This document shows positions 17,596 to 27,249 of a stretch of DNA of 55,154 bases, piece after piece; position 1 is the stretch's first letter; each line of letters starts with the position of its first letter. Origin of the DNA: an uncultured Porphyromonadaceae bacterium. GTDB lineage: Bacteria; Bacteroidota; Bacteroidia; Bacteroidales; Muribaculaceae. Under the pieces are notes generated by a model. The model was given only the letters and a program-made list of their open reading frames with translations. It searched no databases and was not told the DNA's origin. A program made the position numbers and the translations under genes. The DNA lies in the NCBI GenBank assembly GCA_947175425.1, contig CAMWMR010000018.1, forward strand, positions 1-55,154. Direction: 5' to 3'.

Positions 17596-20079
17596 ATGAT
17601 ATTTACCGACGAGCACCAGCAGCGAATCGTTGAACTCCACAACGTTTCCGCGCTGGTGCTTGCCGCTCCGGGATGCGGCAAAACAACTATTTTGGCACGG
17701 CGCATACATTATGCCGCTGTTAATTACGGCATTCCATTCGACAAAATGCTGTGCATAACCTTCACTAACCGCGCCGCAAGGGAAATGAAGGAGCGTATTG
17801 AACGCGATTTCGGCACAACGCCGCAAGGGCTGTTTGTAGGCAACATACATAGGTTCTGTCTACGATTTCTCCACGAAAACAAAATTATCCGCGACGAAGT
17901 TTCCGTTCTCGACGAGGAGGATTGCAACGATTTCCTTTGCAACACATTGGGCATCGATCACTACGAAGTTAAAGAATTCCTTAAAAAATCGGCCGCGCTG
18001 TACCAGACCGAGAACGACCATCCTCAGTCGCTTACAATGCGTCCGTCCACACCGTTTACTCCCGCCGATTACGAACGCCTCGAAGCCTATGCTCGTTTCA
18101 AGGAAGACAATCTGCTGATTGATTTCGATGAAATACTACTCCGCACCTACACTGCCCTGCTGGACGTAAATGCCGGCGATTACTACTATACCGACTTCCA
18201 ATGGATGCAGGTGGACGAAGTGCAGGATATGACACCCTTGCAGCTTGCCATACTCGACAGACTTACCAGGCGAGTCAACCGCACGGTTGTTTATTTCGGC
18301 GACGAACAACAGGCCATTTTCAGTTTCACCGGTGCAGGCGGACGTGCTTTGGAACGGCTCAAACAGTTATGCTCGGGAAACATTCTTCGCATGCAGCGAA
18401 ACTACCGCTCGCCCCGACACCTCGTTGAGCTGTGCAACGACATGGCAAGCAAATGGCTTGACATCGGCCCGGAATTTCTGCCGCAGGCCATGGACAGCAC
18501 CTATCTGCCCGAAAATCTTCGTCTTTACGAAGTCCCCGATTCATCGCTTCCCGTAATGGCTGCGTGGCAGGTAAAAAAATGGCACACGGAGTTTCCTGGC
18601 GAAAGCATAACGGTGCTTGTCCGTACCAATGCCGAGGGGAGCATTGTGAGCGATTTCTTTGAACAGCAGGGCATAGAACATTTTCACATCGCCAAAAACG
18701 ATATTTTTCACAGCGTTCCGTTCAAAACAATATGGAGTCACCTCTCGGCTATACTCGTCCCCACAAAGTTTCACCCGTGGGCGCGTCTGCTGTACCAGAC
18801 CAAATGTGTACACACACTATCGGGAGCACGAAAACTGGTGAACATGCTCCGCAGGAACGCCGTTTCGTGTGTCGAACTGCTTGACCTGGGCAATAAAGGC
18901 GATGTGGAATTTTTTTCGGAAACTATAAACAAGCCCGACCAAACCATAGTTGTAATCGATACCGAAACTACGGGGCTGGATGTGTTCAACGATGATGTAA
19001 TACAGATTGCCGCCGTAAAAGTACGCAACGGAAAAATTGTCCCCGGCAGTGAATTCGAGGTTTTTATAGAGAGTGACCGCAAACTCCCGCTCGAACTGCG
19101 CGACGGATTGCCCAATCCTATGGTTGACATCTACTACAAAGCCGAAAAAACAAGCGCAACAGCAGCACTTTCGAGTTTCGCCGAATATTGCGGTAACGAC
19201 AGCATAATTGCAGGCCACAATCTTGAATTCGACATAAACATACTGCGGGCCAATTTCAAAAGAAGAACACCTTTCCCTTTGCCGCAAGCCTTGGAAGAAG
19301 GCGTCAGAAGTATTGACACTTTACAGCTTTCCCGCCTGCTCTTCCCGCGTCACAGAAGCCACACATTGGAATTCATGCTCAAATCGCTTGCATTGGAAGG
19401 AGTAAACAGCCACAATGCAGCCGACGACGTAGCGGCAACAGCCAATCTGTTAACGGCACTGAATGCTCCGGCTTTGGACAAGCTTCCGGAAATAAATGCG
19501 TTGAAAGCCGACAGAAGAATTATACGCACCGCCACGACATTTGCCGAGCGTTACGGAAGCTTCTACCGCTACTGGCGCGACATGATCAACTCGCCGCAAA
19601 TCTCACAGCAGAACACTCTGGCGGGAGCTATTACGGTGGCTAACAGCTTTTTCAGCAAGGCCGGATATATGGACGAAATGCCAAGGGAGGACTATGTGCT
19701 GAAACTCTTTGAAGAACTTGTCATAGACCCGGCCGACACAACATTGAGAGCCCAACTCGGCCGACATCTATACGAACTTACAAGTTTCAACGAGGCCGAC
19801 CTGTTCACAAACAATATTGTAAAAGAAAAAATATCCATTCTCACAGTACACAAGGCCAAGGGACTGGAAATGGACAATGTGCTCATGTACAACGCTTGCC
19901 GAACAATTTATCGCGATTCCGACCATACGCGTCTTCTTTATGTGGCCTTTTCAAGAGCGAAAAAGCGGCTGAGTGTCGGCATGCACGGAAGAATACCTCC
20001 GGTTATACGCACAACAGCAACGTTCTTTCGCCGAATGACTCCCGGCGAAGTGAGAGAAGCTATAAAAAACACTCTCTAA
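17596..20079 (+). CDS. UvrD-type helicase with inserted DEDDh 3'-5' exonuclease domain
   Basis: 827 residues. The N-terminal part is a superfamily 1A helicase: Walker A APGCGKTT (24-31), FTNRAAREMKERI, Walker B VDEVQDMTP, and motif III-like GDEQQAIFSFTGA. An exonuclease domain of the DnaQ/epsilon type is inserted from about residue 448 to 630: VVIDTETTGLD (first acidic pair), GHNLEFDINIL (second) and HNAADDVAAT (third, with the histidine). Helicase motifs V and VI resume near the C-terminus (TVHKAKGLEMDNV; LLYVAFSRAKKRL). It should unwind DNA with 3'-5' polarity and trim ends; the repair pathway is unknown. It starts eight bases after the SGNH stop. Confidence 0.88.
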   Translation: MIFTDEHQQRIVELHNVSALVLAAPGCGKTTILARRIHYAAVNYGIPFDKMLCITFTNRAAREMKERIERDFGTTPQGLFVGNIHRFCLRFLHENKIIRDEVSVLDEEDCNDFLCNTLGIDHYEVKEFLKKSAALYQTENDHPQSLTMRPSTPFTPADYERLEAYARFKEDNLLIDFDEILLRTYTALLDVNAGDYYYTDFQWMQVDEVQDMTPLQLAILDRLTRRVNRTVVYFGDEQQAIFSFTGAGGRALERLKQLCSGNILRMQRNYRSPRHLVELCNDMASKWLDIGPEFLPQAMDSTYLPENLRLYEVPDSSLPVMAAWQVKKWHTEFPGESITVLVRTNAEGSIVSDFFEQQGIEHFHIAKNDIFHSVPFKTIWSHLSAILVPTKFHPWARLLYQTKCVHTLSGARKLVNMLRRNAVSCVELLDLGNKGDVEFFSETINKPDQTIVVIDTETTGLDVFNDDVIQIAAVKVRNGKIVPGSEFEVFIESDRKLPLELRDGLPNPMVDIYYKAEKTSATAALSSFAEYCGNDSIIAGHNLEFDINILRANFKRRTPFPLPQALEEGVRSIDTLQLSRLLFPRHRSHTLEFMLKSLALEGVNSHNAADDVAATANLLTALNAPALDKLPEINALKADRRIIRTATTFAERYGSFYRYWRDMINSPQISQQNTLAGAITVANSFFSKAGYMDEMPREDYVLKLFEELVIDPADTTLRAQLGRHLYELTSFNEADLFTNNIVKEKISILTVHKAKGLEMDNVLMYNACRTIYRDSDHTRLLYVAFSRAKKRLSVGMHGRIPPVIRTTATFFRRMTPGEVREAIKNTL

Positions 20080-20118
20080 AAAATAGACTCAAAACGACAG
20101 CTTTCAGACATAAATCGC

Positions 20119-20126
20119 TATTTTTG
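20119..20126 (+). promoter_or_regulatory. -7 element of engB
   Basis: TATTTTTG fits TAnnTTTG. The transcript would start near 20131 and have a leader of about 50 bases to the engB ATG at 20182. No clear TTTG lies at the usual distance upstream. Confidence 0.5.
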
Positions 20127-20181
20127 CGTTATATATAATAACAGCTGTCGCTACAGTTGCAACAACATAAAACATACCGAT

Positions 20182-20781
20182 ATGATTATCAACACCGCAC
20201 GTTTCGTTATAAGCAATACCGACCATACCAAGTGCCCTTCCGACGGACGGCACGAATATGCTTTCATTGGCCGTTCCAATGTTGGCAAATCTTCTCTAAT
20301 AAACATGCTCACGGGGCAAAAGGGGCTGGCAATGACATCGGCTACTCCGGGCAAAACCATGCTAATCAACCATTTCCTTGTAAACGACAGCTGGTATATT
20401 GTAGACCTTCCCGGCTATGGATATGCCCGCCGCAGCAAAGCCGACCGCGACAAACTGGAAACGATAATAAAAAGCTACATACTCGGGCGTGAGCAAATGA
20501 CCAACCTTTTCGTTTTAGTCGACAGTCGTCATGCGCCTCAAAAAATCGACCTCGAATTTATGGAATGGCTCGGCGAAAACGGCATACCTTTCAGCATTGT
20601 GTTCACAAAAATGGACAAGATGACGTCTAACGCCGCCAAAAAAGTTACCGGAGATTATTGCGCAACCTTGCTTGAGACTTGGGAAGAACTGCCGCCGGTT
20701 TTCCGCACTTCAAGCGAGGACAAACGCGGGCGCGACGCTATTCTCAACTACATCGAGGAAATGAACAAACTTCCCTTATAG
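20182..20781 (+). CDS. engB: ribosome biogenesis GTP-binding protein EngB (YsxC/YihA)
   Basis: 199-residue TRAFAC-class GTPase needed for late large-subunit assembly. G1 is GRSNVGKSS (about 31-39), G2 region [10 protein letters not shown]3 DLPGYGYA, G4 TKMD (about 140) and G5 TSSEDKRG. Length and order are standard for the family. It has its own promoter just upstream, and is followed by a 47-codon gene on the same strand. Confidence 0.96.
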   Translation: MIINTARFVISNTDHTKCPSDGRHEYAFIGRSNVGKSSLINMLTGQKGLAMTSATPGKTMLINHFLVNDSWYIVDLPGYGYARRSKADRDKLETIIKSYILGREQMTNLFVLVDSRHAPQKIDLEFMEWLGENGIPFSIVFTKMDKMTSNAAKKVTGDYCATLLETWEELPPVFRTSSEDKRGRDAILNYIEEMNKLPL

Positions 20782-20791
20782 GACGTTCTTC

Positions 20792-20827
20792 ATTCATAAT
20801 TCAAACAAAAATCACTGCATTATGAAT
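20792..20827 (+). promoter_or_regulatory. inverted repeat enclosing the start codon of the 47-codon gene
   Basis: ATTCATAAT at 20792-20800 and ATTATGAAT at 20819-20827 are exact inverted repeats separated by 18 bases. The right arm contains the ATG of the downstream small gene, so the RNA hairpin could hide the start codon. A nine-pair AT-rich stem is weak, so this is tentative. Confidence 0.35.
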
Positions 20828-20965
20828 AAAGACCCTAAACGCACCAAACCCGTCGACACTTATCCGGGCGTAGCCATCAACAATGCCGACGACGAAAAAG
20901 TGGACAAGGACCTTGTTAAAGAAAGGACCAAAACATTAAACAACAATCCACGAAACGATAATTAA
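20822..20965 (+). CDS. small hydrophilic protein, 47 residues, unknown
   Basis: A 47-codon frame starting MNKDPKRTKPVDTYPGVAIN and ending NNNPRNDN. It is strongly charged, rich in Lys, Asp and Asn, with no hydrophobic segment or cysteine, and probably disordered. Its codon choice (GCC, GAC, GGC) resembles that of flanking genes, which supports real coding. It lies 40 bases after engB on the same strand and is followed by a hairpin with a T run. No function can be assigned. Confidence 0.6.
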   Translation: MNKDPKRTKPVDTYPGVAINNADDEKVDKDLVKERTKTLNNNPRNDN

Positions 20966-20971
20966 ATTCAC

Positions 20972-21007
20972 AACGGTATTGCAAATTATGCGGTACCGTT
21001 ATTTTTT
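20972..21007 (+). terminator. terminator after engB and the small gene
   Basis: AACGGTA (20972-20978) pairs with TACCGTT (20994-21000) and is followed by ATTTTTT. It lies just after the small gene's stop and overlaps the last codons of the convergent methyltransferase gene. Confidence 0.6.
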
Positions 21008-22221
21008 GCTTTAGAGCACAAAGCCATAAGCCGCTCACCGTGCGAATCGGTAAAGGCAAACAGGCGTAAATCGCCGCCATCGCTCACGCCAAGCTTGGCT
21101 CTCAACGCATCGCCGGTCATGCCGAAATTTCGGGTTGTCACGTTAACGCGCGGATATTCCCTGCGGAATCTTTTTATTATTTTTGATGCATAGGGAAATA
21201 TACGCTCCACGCAATATACATCACCTGGAAATTCATCCACCTTACGGGGAGAATAGAACAGGCGCGTATTGGGATGAATTACCGACAACGCGTAACGTTT
21301 GGCAAGGACTTTGAAAGCTCCGCTCTTCATAAGTGACGGCGAAGGTTCGTACAGAAAATCACCGGCCTTTAAATCTCCGCTTGCGCCGGGCATGGGCAAT
21401 TCCCGTTCCTCCTCAAGAGTATAGGCAAATGTTTGGCTGCCCTGCGGACGAAGCGTAACGGCTTCAACAAGAGTTTTATTATTATCGCTTGCTTCAAAAT
21501 CCATTACAAGCAGCAGCTCCTTGCATTCCGTAGGCGTTCCCACGGCAATTGCGGCTATAACACCTTGCCCGAGCGCCTCGAATGTATGAGATATATCGAG
21601 CATGGGCGAAGCTTTGATTATGAGCAAACGGCAAATTCGTCGCAGCTCCGGCAACATGGTAACCACATCGGGCTCGCAATCGGCCAGGGCAAACACCCTG
21701 CTGCCATCGGACGCACGCCGGGCGGGATCAATGAATCCCACTTCAAATTTCTTTCCTTTTGCAACGCAATCGGCAATATAGTCCTTGCAATTGCCTGTTA
21801 CTACTTCCACATTATCCACATTAAGGCCAGCGGCATTAAATACAACGGCCTCCGCACGCGAAGCATCGAGTTCTATGGCAGTAACCGAGGAAGCACGTGA
21901 GGCGATGTGGAATACGTCAATACCAAGGCCGGCCGTAAAATCTACTGCAGGGAGAGCCTCGGGGACAAACGATGCGTGATATTCGGCAAGTAAATCGGAC
22001 GTAGACTGTTCTCCCGCCAATACGGAAGGAAAATAGAAATCGGGGAATGAAGCAAGAGTATCGCGCAGTTTCGCCGAGAATTTACGCCTACATTCTATTT
22101 GCGTAATGGCAGCAGCATAATCAATGTTGCCTTTTTTTCCGGCCATTGCCAGACGCAGGCGGGAAGGATCGTCGGCGGCATGCTCGCGCACCCAGTCAAA
22201 AAGCTCCTTTTGCAATTGCAT
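20986..22221 (-). CDS. class I SAM-dependent methyltransferase with THUMP-like C-terminal domain
   Basis: 411 residues from the ATG at 22221 (MQLQKELFDWV); an upstream ATG at 22245 would fall inside the pgk terminator. The methyltransferase core begins near residue 95: VDFTAGLGIDVFHIA is the glycine-rich cofactor loop, VTAIELDASRAEAVVFN the acidic loop and VGFIDPARRASDG a DPAR-type catalytic motif. The C-terminal part, including YALSVIHPNTRLFYS and RNFGMTGDALR, fits the THUMP-like domain of Bacteroidota proteins. An RNA base is the likely target; the position is unknown. It follows pgk on the same strand but is separated by a probable terminator. Confidence 0.75.
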   Translation of the reverse strand: MQLQKELFDWVREHAADDPSRLRLAMAGKKGNIDYAAAITQIECRRKFSAKLRDTLASFPDFYFPSVLAGEQSTSDLLAEYHASFVPEALPAVDFTAGLGIDVFHIASRASSVTAIELDASRAEAVVFNAAGLNVDNVEVVTGNCKDYIADCVAKGKKFEVGFIDPARRASDGSRVFALADCEPDVVTMLPELRRICRLLIIKASPMLDISHTFEALGQGVIAAIAVGTPTECKELLLVMDFEASDNNKTLVEAVTLRPQGSQTFAYTLEEERELPMPGASGDLKAGDFLYEPSPSLMKSGAFKVLAKRYALSVIHPNTRLFYSPRKVDEFPGDVYCVERIFPYASKIIKRFRREYPRVNVTTRNFGMTGDALRAKLGVSDGGDLRLFAFTDSHGERLMALCSKAKNNGTA

Positions 22222-22225
22222 AATC

Positions 22226-22261
22226 AAAAATATAAAGACGGGCACACAAAACGCGTGCCCG
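22226..22261 (-). terminator. probable terminator of pgk
   Basis: On the minus strand CGGGCAC (22261-22255) pairs with GTGCCCG (22245-22239) around a nine-base loop, followed by TCTTTATATTTTT. It lies about 60 bases after the pgk stop and just before the methyltransferase start. Confidence 0.65.
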
Positions 22262-22318
22262 CCCTATTATAATTGTTTCGGTAAACTAAAAGTTCATGAG
22301 CGCAAGGCTCACTTACAA

Positions 22319-23569
22319 TTATTCGCCCTTAACGGCAGCAACGCCGGGGAGAACTTTACCTTCGATAGCTTCCAGGAGGGCACCGCCACCGGTGGAAACA
22401 TAGGAAACTTCGTCGGCAAGGCCGAATTTGTTTACACAAGCAACAGAGTCGCCGCCACCTACGAGAGAGAAAGCGCCGTCCTTTGTAGCTTCAACAACGG
22501 CATCGGCAATTGCACGACTGCCGGCTGTGAAGTTGTCGAATTCGAATACGCCTGCGGGGCCGTTCCAAAGAATGGTTTTTGAACCGCGGATAGCATTGGC
22601 AAAAATTTTGCGTGTTTCGGGACCTGCATCCATGCCTTCCCATCCTGCGGGAATATCCATTACAGAGCAAATCTGAGTATCGCAGTCGTTTTTGAAAGCG
22701 TTGCCGGCAACACAGTCTACACCAAGCACGAGGTTAACACCTTTTTCTTTAGCCTTGCGCATGATGTCGAGAGCGAGGTCAAGCTTATCTTCTTCGCAGA
22801 TTGAATCACCAACCTGACCACCCTGGGCGCGGGCAAAAGTATATGTCATACCGCCGCAAAGGATGAGGTTGTCCACCTTGTCCATGAGGTTTTCGATGAT
22901 ACCGATTTTTGTGGAAACCTTGGAGCCGCCCATAATTGCGGTGAAGGGACGTTTGATGTCGCGGAGGATGTTGTCGACAGCCTTAACTTCTTTTTCCATG
23001 AGGTAACCGAGCATTTTGTGGTCGGCGTCGAAGTAATCGGCAACAACTGCTGTGGAAGCATGACGACGGTGAGCGGTACCGAAAGCGTCGTTCACATATA
23101 CATCGGCGTAGGAAGCGAGTTTCTTTGCAAATTCTTTTTGACGTTCCTTCATTTCTTTCTTGGCAGCGTCGTAAGCGGGATCGGCTTTGTCAATGCCAAC
23201 GGGCTTGCCTTCTTCTTCGGGATAGAAACGGAGGTTTTCGAGCAGGAGAGCCTGACCGGGCTTGAGGTTGGCGGCGAGGGTATCGGCAGCCATGCAGTCG
23301 TCGGCAAAAGCTACGTCAGTTCCGAGAGCTTTGGCAACTGCGTCCTTAATCTGAGAAAGGGAGAGTTTGGGATTAACCTTGCCTTTGGGTTTGCCCATGT
23401 GGCTCATGATAATGAGGGAGCCGCCGTCGGCAAGAATTTTTTTGAGAGTGGGGAGAGCACCGCGGATACGGGTATCGTCGGTGATGTTACCGTTTTCGTC
23501 GAGGGGTACATTGAAGTCGACGCGAACAATGGCTTTTTTGCCTTTGAAATCGAAATTGTCGATAGTCAT
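22319..23569 (-). CDS. pgk: phosphoglycerate kinase
   Basis: 416 residues, normal for bacterial PGK, which makes ATP from 1,3-bisphosphoglycerate in glycolysis. The N-terminal signature RVDFNVPLD (about 16-24) and the substrate arginines in [10 protein letters not shown] are present. [10 protein letters not shown]-like and [13 protein letters not shown] segments, GGSKVSTKI, and the C-terminal nucleotide loop LVGGGDSVA followed by STGGGALLE are intact. The gene is monocistronic: a strong-looking promoter lies about 70 bases upstream and a hairpin terminator follows. A 20-codon frame sits between promoter and gene. Confidence 0.97.
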   Translation of the reverse strand: MTIDNFDFKGKKAIVRVDFNVPLDENGNITDDTRIRGALPTLKKILADGGSLIIMSHMGKPKGKVNPKLSLSQIKDAVAKALGTDVAFADDCMAADTLAANLKPGQALLLENLRFYPEEEGKPVGIDKADPAYDAAKKEMKERQKEFAKKLASYADVYVNDAFGTAHRRHASTAVVADYFDADHKMLGYLMEKEVKAVDNILRDIKRPFTAIMGGSKVSTKIGIIENLMDKVDNLILCGGMTYTFARAQGGQVGDSICEEDKLDLALDIMRKAKEKGVNLVLGVDCVAGNAFKNDCDTQICSVMDIPAGWEGMDAGPETRKIFANAIRGSKTILWNGPAGVFEFDNFTAGSRAIADAVVEATKDGAFSLVGGGDSVACVNKFGLADEVSYVSTGGGALLEAIEGKVLPGVAAVKGE

Positions 23570-23571
23570 TT

Positions 23572-23634
23572 TTATAACTGGATTTTGATGTTAGTTCGTA
23601 ATGATAAACACCCTTTGGCAGGGGCTTGTTTCAT
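23572..23634 (-). CDS. possible 20-residue leader peptide upstream of pgk
   Basis: Starting four bases after the -7 box, ATG opens a 20-codon frame ([10 protein letters not shown]...IKIQL) that stops two bases before the pgk ATG (TAA AA ATG). The placement suggests a leaderless upstream frame coupled to pgk translation. It may also be chance in a short leader; codon use cannot decide at this length. Confidence 0.3.
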   Translation of the reverse strand: MKQAPAKGCLSLRTNIKIQL

Positions 23635-23638
23635 TGCG

Positions 23639-23646
23639 CAAAGTTA
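23639..23646 (-). promoter_or_regulatory. -7 element of pgk
   Basis: TAACTTTG on the minus strand, followed by CGCA and an ATG. The next bases (ATGAAACAA) closely resemble those after the promoter at 43148-43155. The -33 region is degenerate. Confidence 0.65.
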
Positions 23647-23685
23647 ATAAATATGTTTGATTTATGAAACATGCAAAGGTGATAA

Positions 23686-24699
23686 TCAATGTATGCCGGC
23701 TGCGTTTAGCGCCTTGTGATAACGGGCGGCATTTATACGGTGGCGGGCGTAATCCTCGGCAAACACGTGGTAGCCCGAAAAATCGGCCGAGGCACACATA
23801 TACTTGTACTTATGCTCGGGAGCATCGAGAACGCTGTCCATTGTCAATGCCGAACTGATGCGTATTGGTCCCGGAGGCAAGCCTTTGTACATGTAGGTAT
23901 TATACGGCGAGTTGTGGCTCAGTTGTGCCGAAGTTATGCGGCGCAGTCCGAAATCGCCGATTCCGAATTTTACCGTAGGATCCGACTGAAGTTTTTCTCC
24001 GGCGTGGTATCGATTGAGATACAGACGCGCTATTTTGCCATATTCATCGGTTTTATTGGACTCAGACTCCACAATGGAAGCGAGAGTGTGCACCTGTTCG
24101 GGAGTAAGGTTGAGAGCGGCTGCCTTTTCGCGACGTTGCGGCGACCAGAATCTGTCGCGGAAATCGTTCATGACAGTAACAATTTTCGCCGGAGAAGCTG
24201 TCCAGTAGAACTCATATGAATCGGGGATGAATGCGCTTGCATAAGTTCTCGGCTCATAGCCTTTTGCTCCTAACAATGTATCGCAGGCAGCCATAAAGCT
24301 TGCGGAATCGGCTTCGAGCACTGTGGCAACACGGGCGGCGAGGTCGTTGATTGTGCGTATGTTATTAAAGGTGAACACAACGGGAGTCTGACGGCCTTTT
24401 GCAATTCGACGCGCCGCATAAACGGCCTCGTCACCTTTGCTCACAAGAAACGAACCGTGCGATGCCTGAGGAGTCCCCCCCTGTAATTTCCAAAGATTAT
24501 ACACCTTGTTGCCAAAGGAAGAACCGAGAGCATTTTCCATTTTTGCACGCACATCGTCAACACTTGCACCGGCAGGGATATTTACCCTTGCCGAATCGCC
24601 ATGGAAAGAATCGAAAATGTAGAAATGAGCCACGGCACAGGCCAATGCAGCTATAACGACGAGCAAGGCCGTGAATATAAAAATCTTCGTTTTTTTCAT
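23686..24699 (-). CDS. mltG: endolytic murein transglycosylase MltG
   Basis: 337-residue membrane-anchored YceG-family enzyme that cuts nascent glycan strands and ends their elongation. One N-terminal transmembrane helix (residues 5-28) precedes a LysM-like/YceG part with VNIPAGASVDDVRAKM. The catalytic motif LASIVESESN carries the conserved glutamate, and the YLNR, LQSDPT, SPYNTY and GLPPGPI segments are diagnostic. The gene lies between pgk and a divergently transcribed TPR gene; about 40 bases separate mltG from pgk's promoter. Confidence 0.95.
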   Translation of the reverse strand: MKKTKIFIFTALLVVIAALACAVAHFYIFDSFHGDSARVNIPAGASVDDVRAKMENALGSSFGNKVYNLWKLQGGTPQASHGSFLVSKGDEAVYAARRIAKGRQTPVVFTFNNIRTINDLAARVATVLEADSASFMAACDTLLGAKGYEPRTYASAFIPDSYEFYWTASPAKIVTVMNDFRDRFWSPQRREKAAALNLTPEQVHTLASIVESESNKTDEYGKIARLYLNRYHAGEKLQSDPTVKFGIGDFGLRRITSAQLSHNSPYNTYMYKGLPPGPIRISSALTMDSVLDAPEHKYKYMCASADFSGYHVFAEDYARHRINAARYHKALNAAGIH

Positions 24700-24706
24700 A
24701 TTGCTG

Positions 24707-24737
24707 CAAAATTAACAAAAGCGGCTGTTAAAAACAA
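24707..24737 (-). promoter_or_regulatory. promoter of mltG
   Basis: TAATTTTG (24714-24707) on the minus strand with TTG (24737-24735) 20 bases upstream. The leader to the mltG ATG at 24699 would be only a few bases long. Confidence 0.6.
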
Positions 24738-24754
24738 CTTTCGCTTTGATTATA

Positions 24755-24786
24755 TTTGGCTGTACGGGCAAAAAAAGCTATTTTTG
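24755..24786 (+). promoter_or_regulatory. promoter of the TPR/PD40 gene
   Basis: TTTG (24755-24758), then a 20-base spacer, then TATTTTTG (24779-24786): a full Bacteroidota promoter. It partly faces the mltG promoter, so the two divergent genes share about 80 bases of control region. Confidence 0.75.
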
Positions 24787-24802
24787 CAGAGAATAGAATA
24801 CA

Positions 24803-26230
24803 ATGACAATGACACTACGAACTACGCTTGCGGCAATGTGCACCGCGTGCTGTCTTGCAGGAGCGGCAGCTCCTATCGACAATGCCAAGGCTCTGTATAT
24901 GCAGGGCGACTACAGCGGCGCCGTGGAGCTGTTGCAGCAAATTGTAAAGAAAACGCCTCGCGACGGCAACGCCAACTACTATCTCGGAGCCTCTTTGCTG
25001 GCTTTGGGCGATGCCGATGCGGCAACTCAATATCTTCGCACCGCGCAGACTCGCGGTGCCGCGGCGGCCTCGGGACTTCTGGCCGACATATCTTTGGCTG
25101 ATTACGATGTGGATGCCGCCGCCGAATACATGGATACGTGGGAAAAAGCTCTCAAAAAAGCTAAAAAAAGTGTTCCCGACAATTTTTCCGAGCTTTCGGC
25201 CCGTATTGTGCAGATGCGCAACATGCTGGAGAGAGTTGAAAAAATTGAAATTCTGGATTCTATAGCCGTTGATTCGGCAGCCTTTTTTAAAGCATATCGT
25301 CTTTCGGCTTCAGCCGGAAAGATTCTCCCTCCCGATGCGGTGCGACGCCTGGTAAATCCGGCAGCCTCCAACAATATTTCCACCGCCTATATGCCCGAAA
25401 AACGTACAGAATTGCTGTGGAGCGCCGCCCAACCCGACGGACAGTACAAGCTTTTCGGCGCCGATATTCTTGACGACGGTACTTTGGACCACGCCTATGC
25501 TCTGGACGAAAACCTTGGCGAGGGCGGCGATGCCCGCTTTCCGTTTCTCATGCCCGACGGCGTAACGCTGTACTTTGCCAACAATGGAGAAAACAGCCTT
25601 GGCGGATACGACATTTTCATGACCCGCCGCAGCGGCGACGGCTCTTACTATGAACCGCAGAACATGGGAATGCCCTATAACTCGCCTTATGACGATTACA
25701 TGCTCGCCATTGACGAGGCCTCCGGAATAGGCTGGTGGGCTACCGACCGCAACCGTATTCCCGGCAAGGTTACCGTGTACGTGTTCAAACCTGCGGCTAT
25801 GCGAGTTAACGCCGACCCGCAGGACGCATCACTTCGTTCGCTTGCCAAGCTGGACAATATTTCCATTTGCCAAAGTCCCGACAGCCGCACCTATCTTGAA
25901 CAACATCTTCCCGCCGGTGACGGCACCGAAACCGATACAGAAAAAGGCGGTGTAACTTTTGCCATTGACGCCGGAAACGGACAGGTTTACACCTCATTAT
26001 CCCATTTCCGCAACACCGAAGCCCGCAGCGCAATGCTTGAAGCGCTCGGAATAGAAGCCCAACTGCGCAAACAGAATCAGGCTCTCGAAAAAATGCGCGA
26101 GCAGTACCGTAAAGGCCAACACAATGTGGCACACGATATTCTCGCAGCCGAAGCCGAAACGGCACGCATGGCCGAACGCATAAAAAATCTGCGTAACAAG
26201 GCCATACGTCTGGAAAATTCACGAAATTAA
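24803..26230 (+). CDS. secreted TPR and PD40 beta-propeller-like protein
   Basis: 475 residues from 24803; an ATG at 24809 (MTLRTTL) is equally possible and gives the better signal peptide ([15 protein letters not shown]). Residues 25-110 form about two to three tetratricopeptide units ([21 protein letters not shown]). The middle (about 200-330) has WD40-like PD40 strands: [17 protein letters not shown] and [11 protein letters not shown]. The last 70 residues form a charged coiled coil ([15 protein letters not shown]). Related Bacteroidota proteins occur in OmpA-like envelope complexes. The role is unknown; a scaffold in the periplasm is likely. floA follows 31 bases later. Confidence 0.72.
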   Translation: MTMTLRTTLAAMCTACCLAGAAAPIDNAKALYMQGDYSGAVELLQQIVKKTPRDGNANYYLGASLLALGDADAATQYLRTAQTRGAAAASGLLADISLADYDVDAAAEYMDTWEKALKKAKKSVPDNFSELSARIVQMRNMLERVEKIEILDSIAVDSAAFFKAYRLSASAGKILPPDAVRRLVNPAASNNISTAYMPEKRTELLWSAAQPDGQYKLFGADILDDGTLDHAYALDENLGEGGDARFPFLMPDGVTLYFANNGENSLGGYDIFMTRRSGDGSYYEPQNMGMPYNSPYDDYMLAIDEASGIGWWATDRNRIPGKVTVYVFKPAAMRVNADPQDASLRSLAKLDNISICQSPDSRTYLEQHLPAGDGTETDTEKGGVTFAIDAGNGQVYTSLSHFRNTEARSAMLEALGIEAQLRKQNQALEKMREQYRKGQHNVAHDILAAEAETARMAERIKNLRNKAIRLENSRN

Positions 26231-26261
26231 AATCTATTCACAAACTAATACCCCTGAAACG

Positions 26262-27245
26262 ATGCATCTTACAGTACTTCTCCTAATCGTTGCGGCAATA
26301 GCGTTGCTTGTAGTTTTCTTCTACTATTGCCCGTTCTTCCTGTGGATCTCGGCACGCGTCAGCGGCGTGAGAATATCCCTGCTCCAGCTTGTACTCATGC
26401 GAATCCGTCAGGTACCGGCAAGTGTTATTGTCCGTGCACTTATTGAGGCTCACAAAGCGGGTCTTAACGATGTAACACGCGACGACCTCGAAGCGCACTA
26501 CCTCGCAGGCGGCAATGTGGAACGTGTTGTTCACGCACTGGTATCGGCTGCAAAAGCCAATATAGACCTCGGTTTCAAAATGGCCACCGCCATCGACCTT
26601 GCCGGCCGCGATGTTTTCCAGGCCGTGCAGATGAGCGTTAATCCTAAAGTTATTGACACTCCTCCTGTAACCGCTGTTGCAAAGGACGGCATTCAGCTCA
26701 TAGCCAAAGCCCGCGTTACAGTCCGTGCCAACATCCGCCAGCTTGTGGGCGGTGCCGGCGAAGACACCGTTCTTGCACGTGTTGGCGAAGGCATAGTTTC
26801 TTCAATCGGTTCATCGGAAAGCCACAAACAGGTTCTTGAGAATCCCGATTCTATTTCAAAACTCGTTTTGCGCAAAGGTCTTGACTCCGGCACTGCTTTT
26901 GAAATCCTCTCCATCGATATTGCCGACATCGACATAGGCCGCAACATAGGCGCCGCTCTGCAAATCGACCAGGCCAATGCCGACAAGAACATTGCCCAGG
27001 CCAAGGCCGAAGAACGCCGCGCAATGGCTATAGCCCGCGAACAGGAAATGAAAGCTCTTGCACAGGAGGCACGCGCGAAGGTTATCGAAGCGGAATGCGA
27101 GCTCCCCAAAGCCATGGCTCAAGCTTTCCTCAAAGGCAATCTCGGCATTATGGACTATTACAAAATGCGCAATATCGAGGCCGACACAAGCATGCGCCAG
27201 TCGATAGGCAACAGCCCCACATCCACACCCGAAATTCGCGAATAA
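26262..27245 (+). CDS. floA: flotillin-like protein FloA (SPFH domain)
   Basis: 327 residues, the usual FloA length. An N-terminal membrane hairpin ([25 protein letters not shown]) is followed by the SPFH core with [20 protein letters not shown] and [19 protein letters not shown]. The flotillin tail [21 protein letters not shown] is present. FloA organises functional membrane microdomains. In many Bacteroidota it adjoins an NfeD gene; here no NfeD is seen and the flanks are the TPR/PD40 gene and cstA, the latter only four bases downstream. Confidence 0.95.
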   Translation: MHLTVLLLIVAAIALLVVFFYYCPFFLWISARVSGVRISLLQLVLMRIRQVPASVIVRALIEAHKAGLNDVTRDDLEAHYLAGGNVERVVHALVSAAKANIDLGFKMATAIDLAGRDVFQAVQMSVNPKVIDTPPVTAVAKDGIQLIAKARVTVRANIRQLVGGAGEDTVLARVGEGIVSSIGSSESHKQVLENPDSISKLVLRKGLDSGTAFEILSIDIADIDIGRNIGAALQIDQANADKNIAQAKAEERRAMAIAREQEMKALAQEARAKVIEAECELPKAMAQAFLKGNLGIMDYYKMRNIEADTSMRQSIGNSPTSTPEIRE

Positions 27246-27249
27246 AGCT

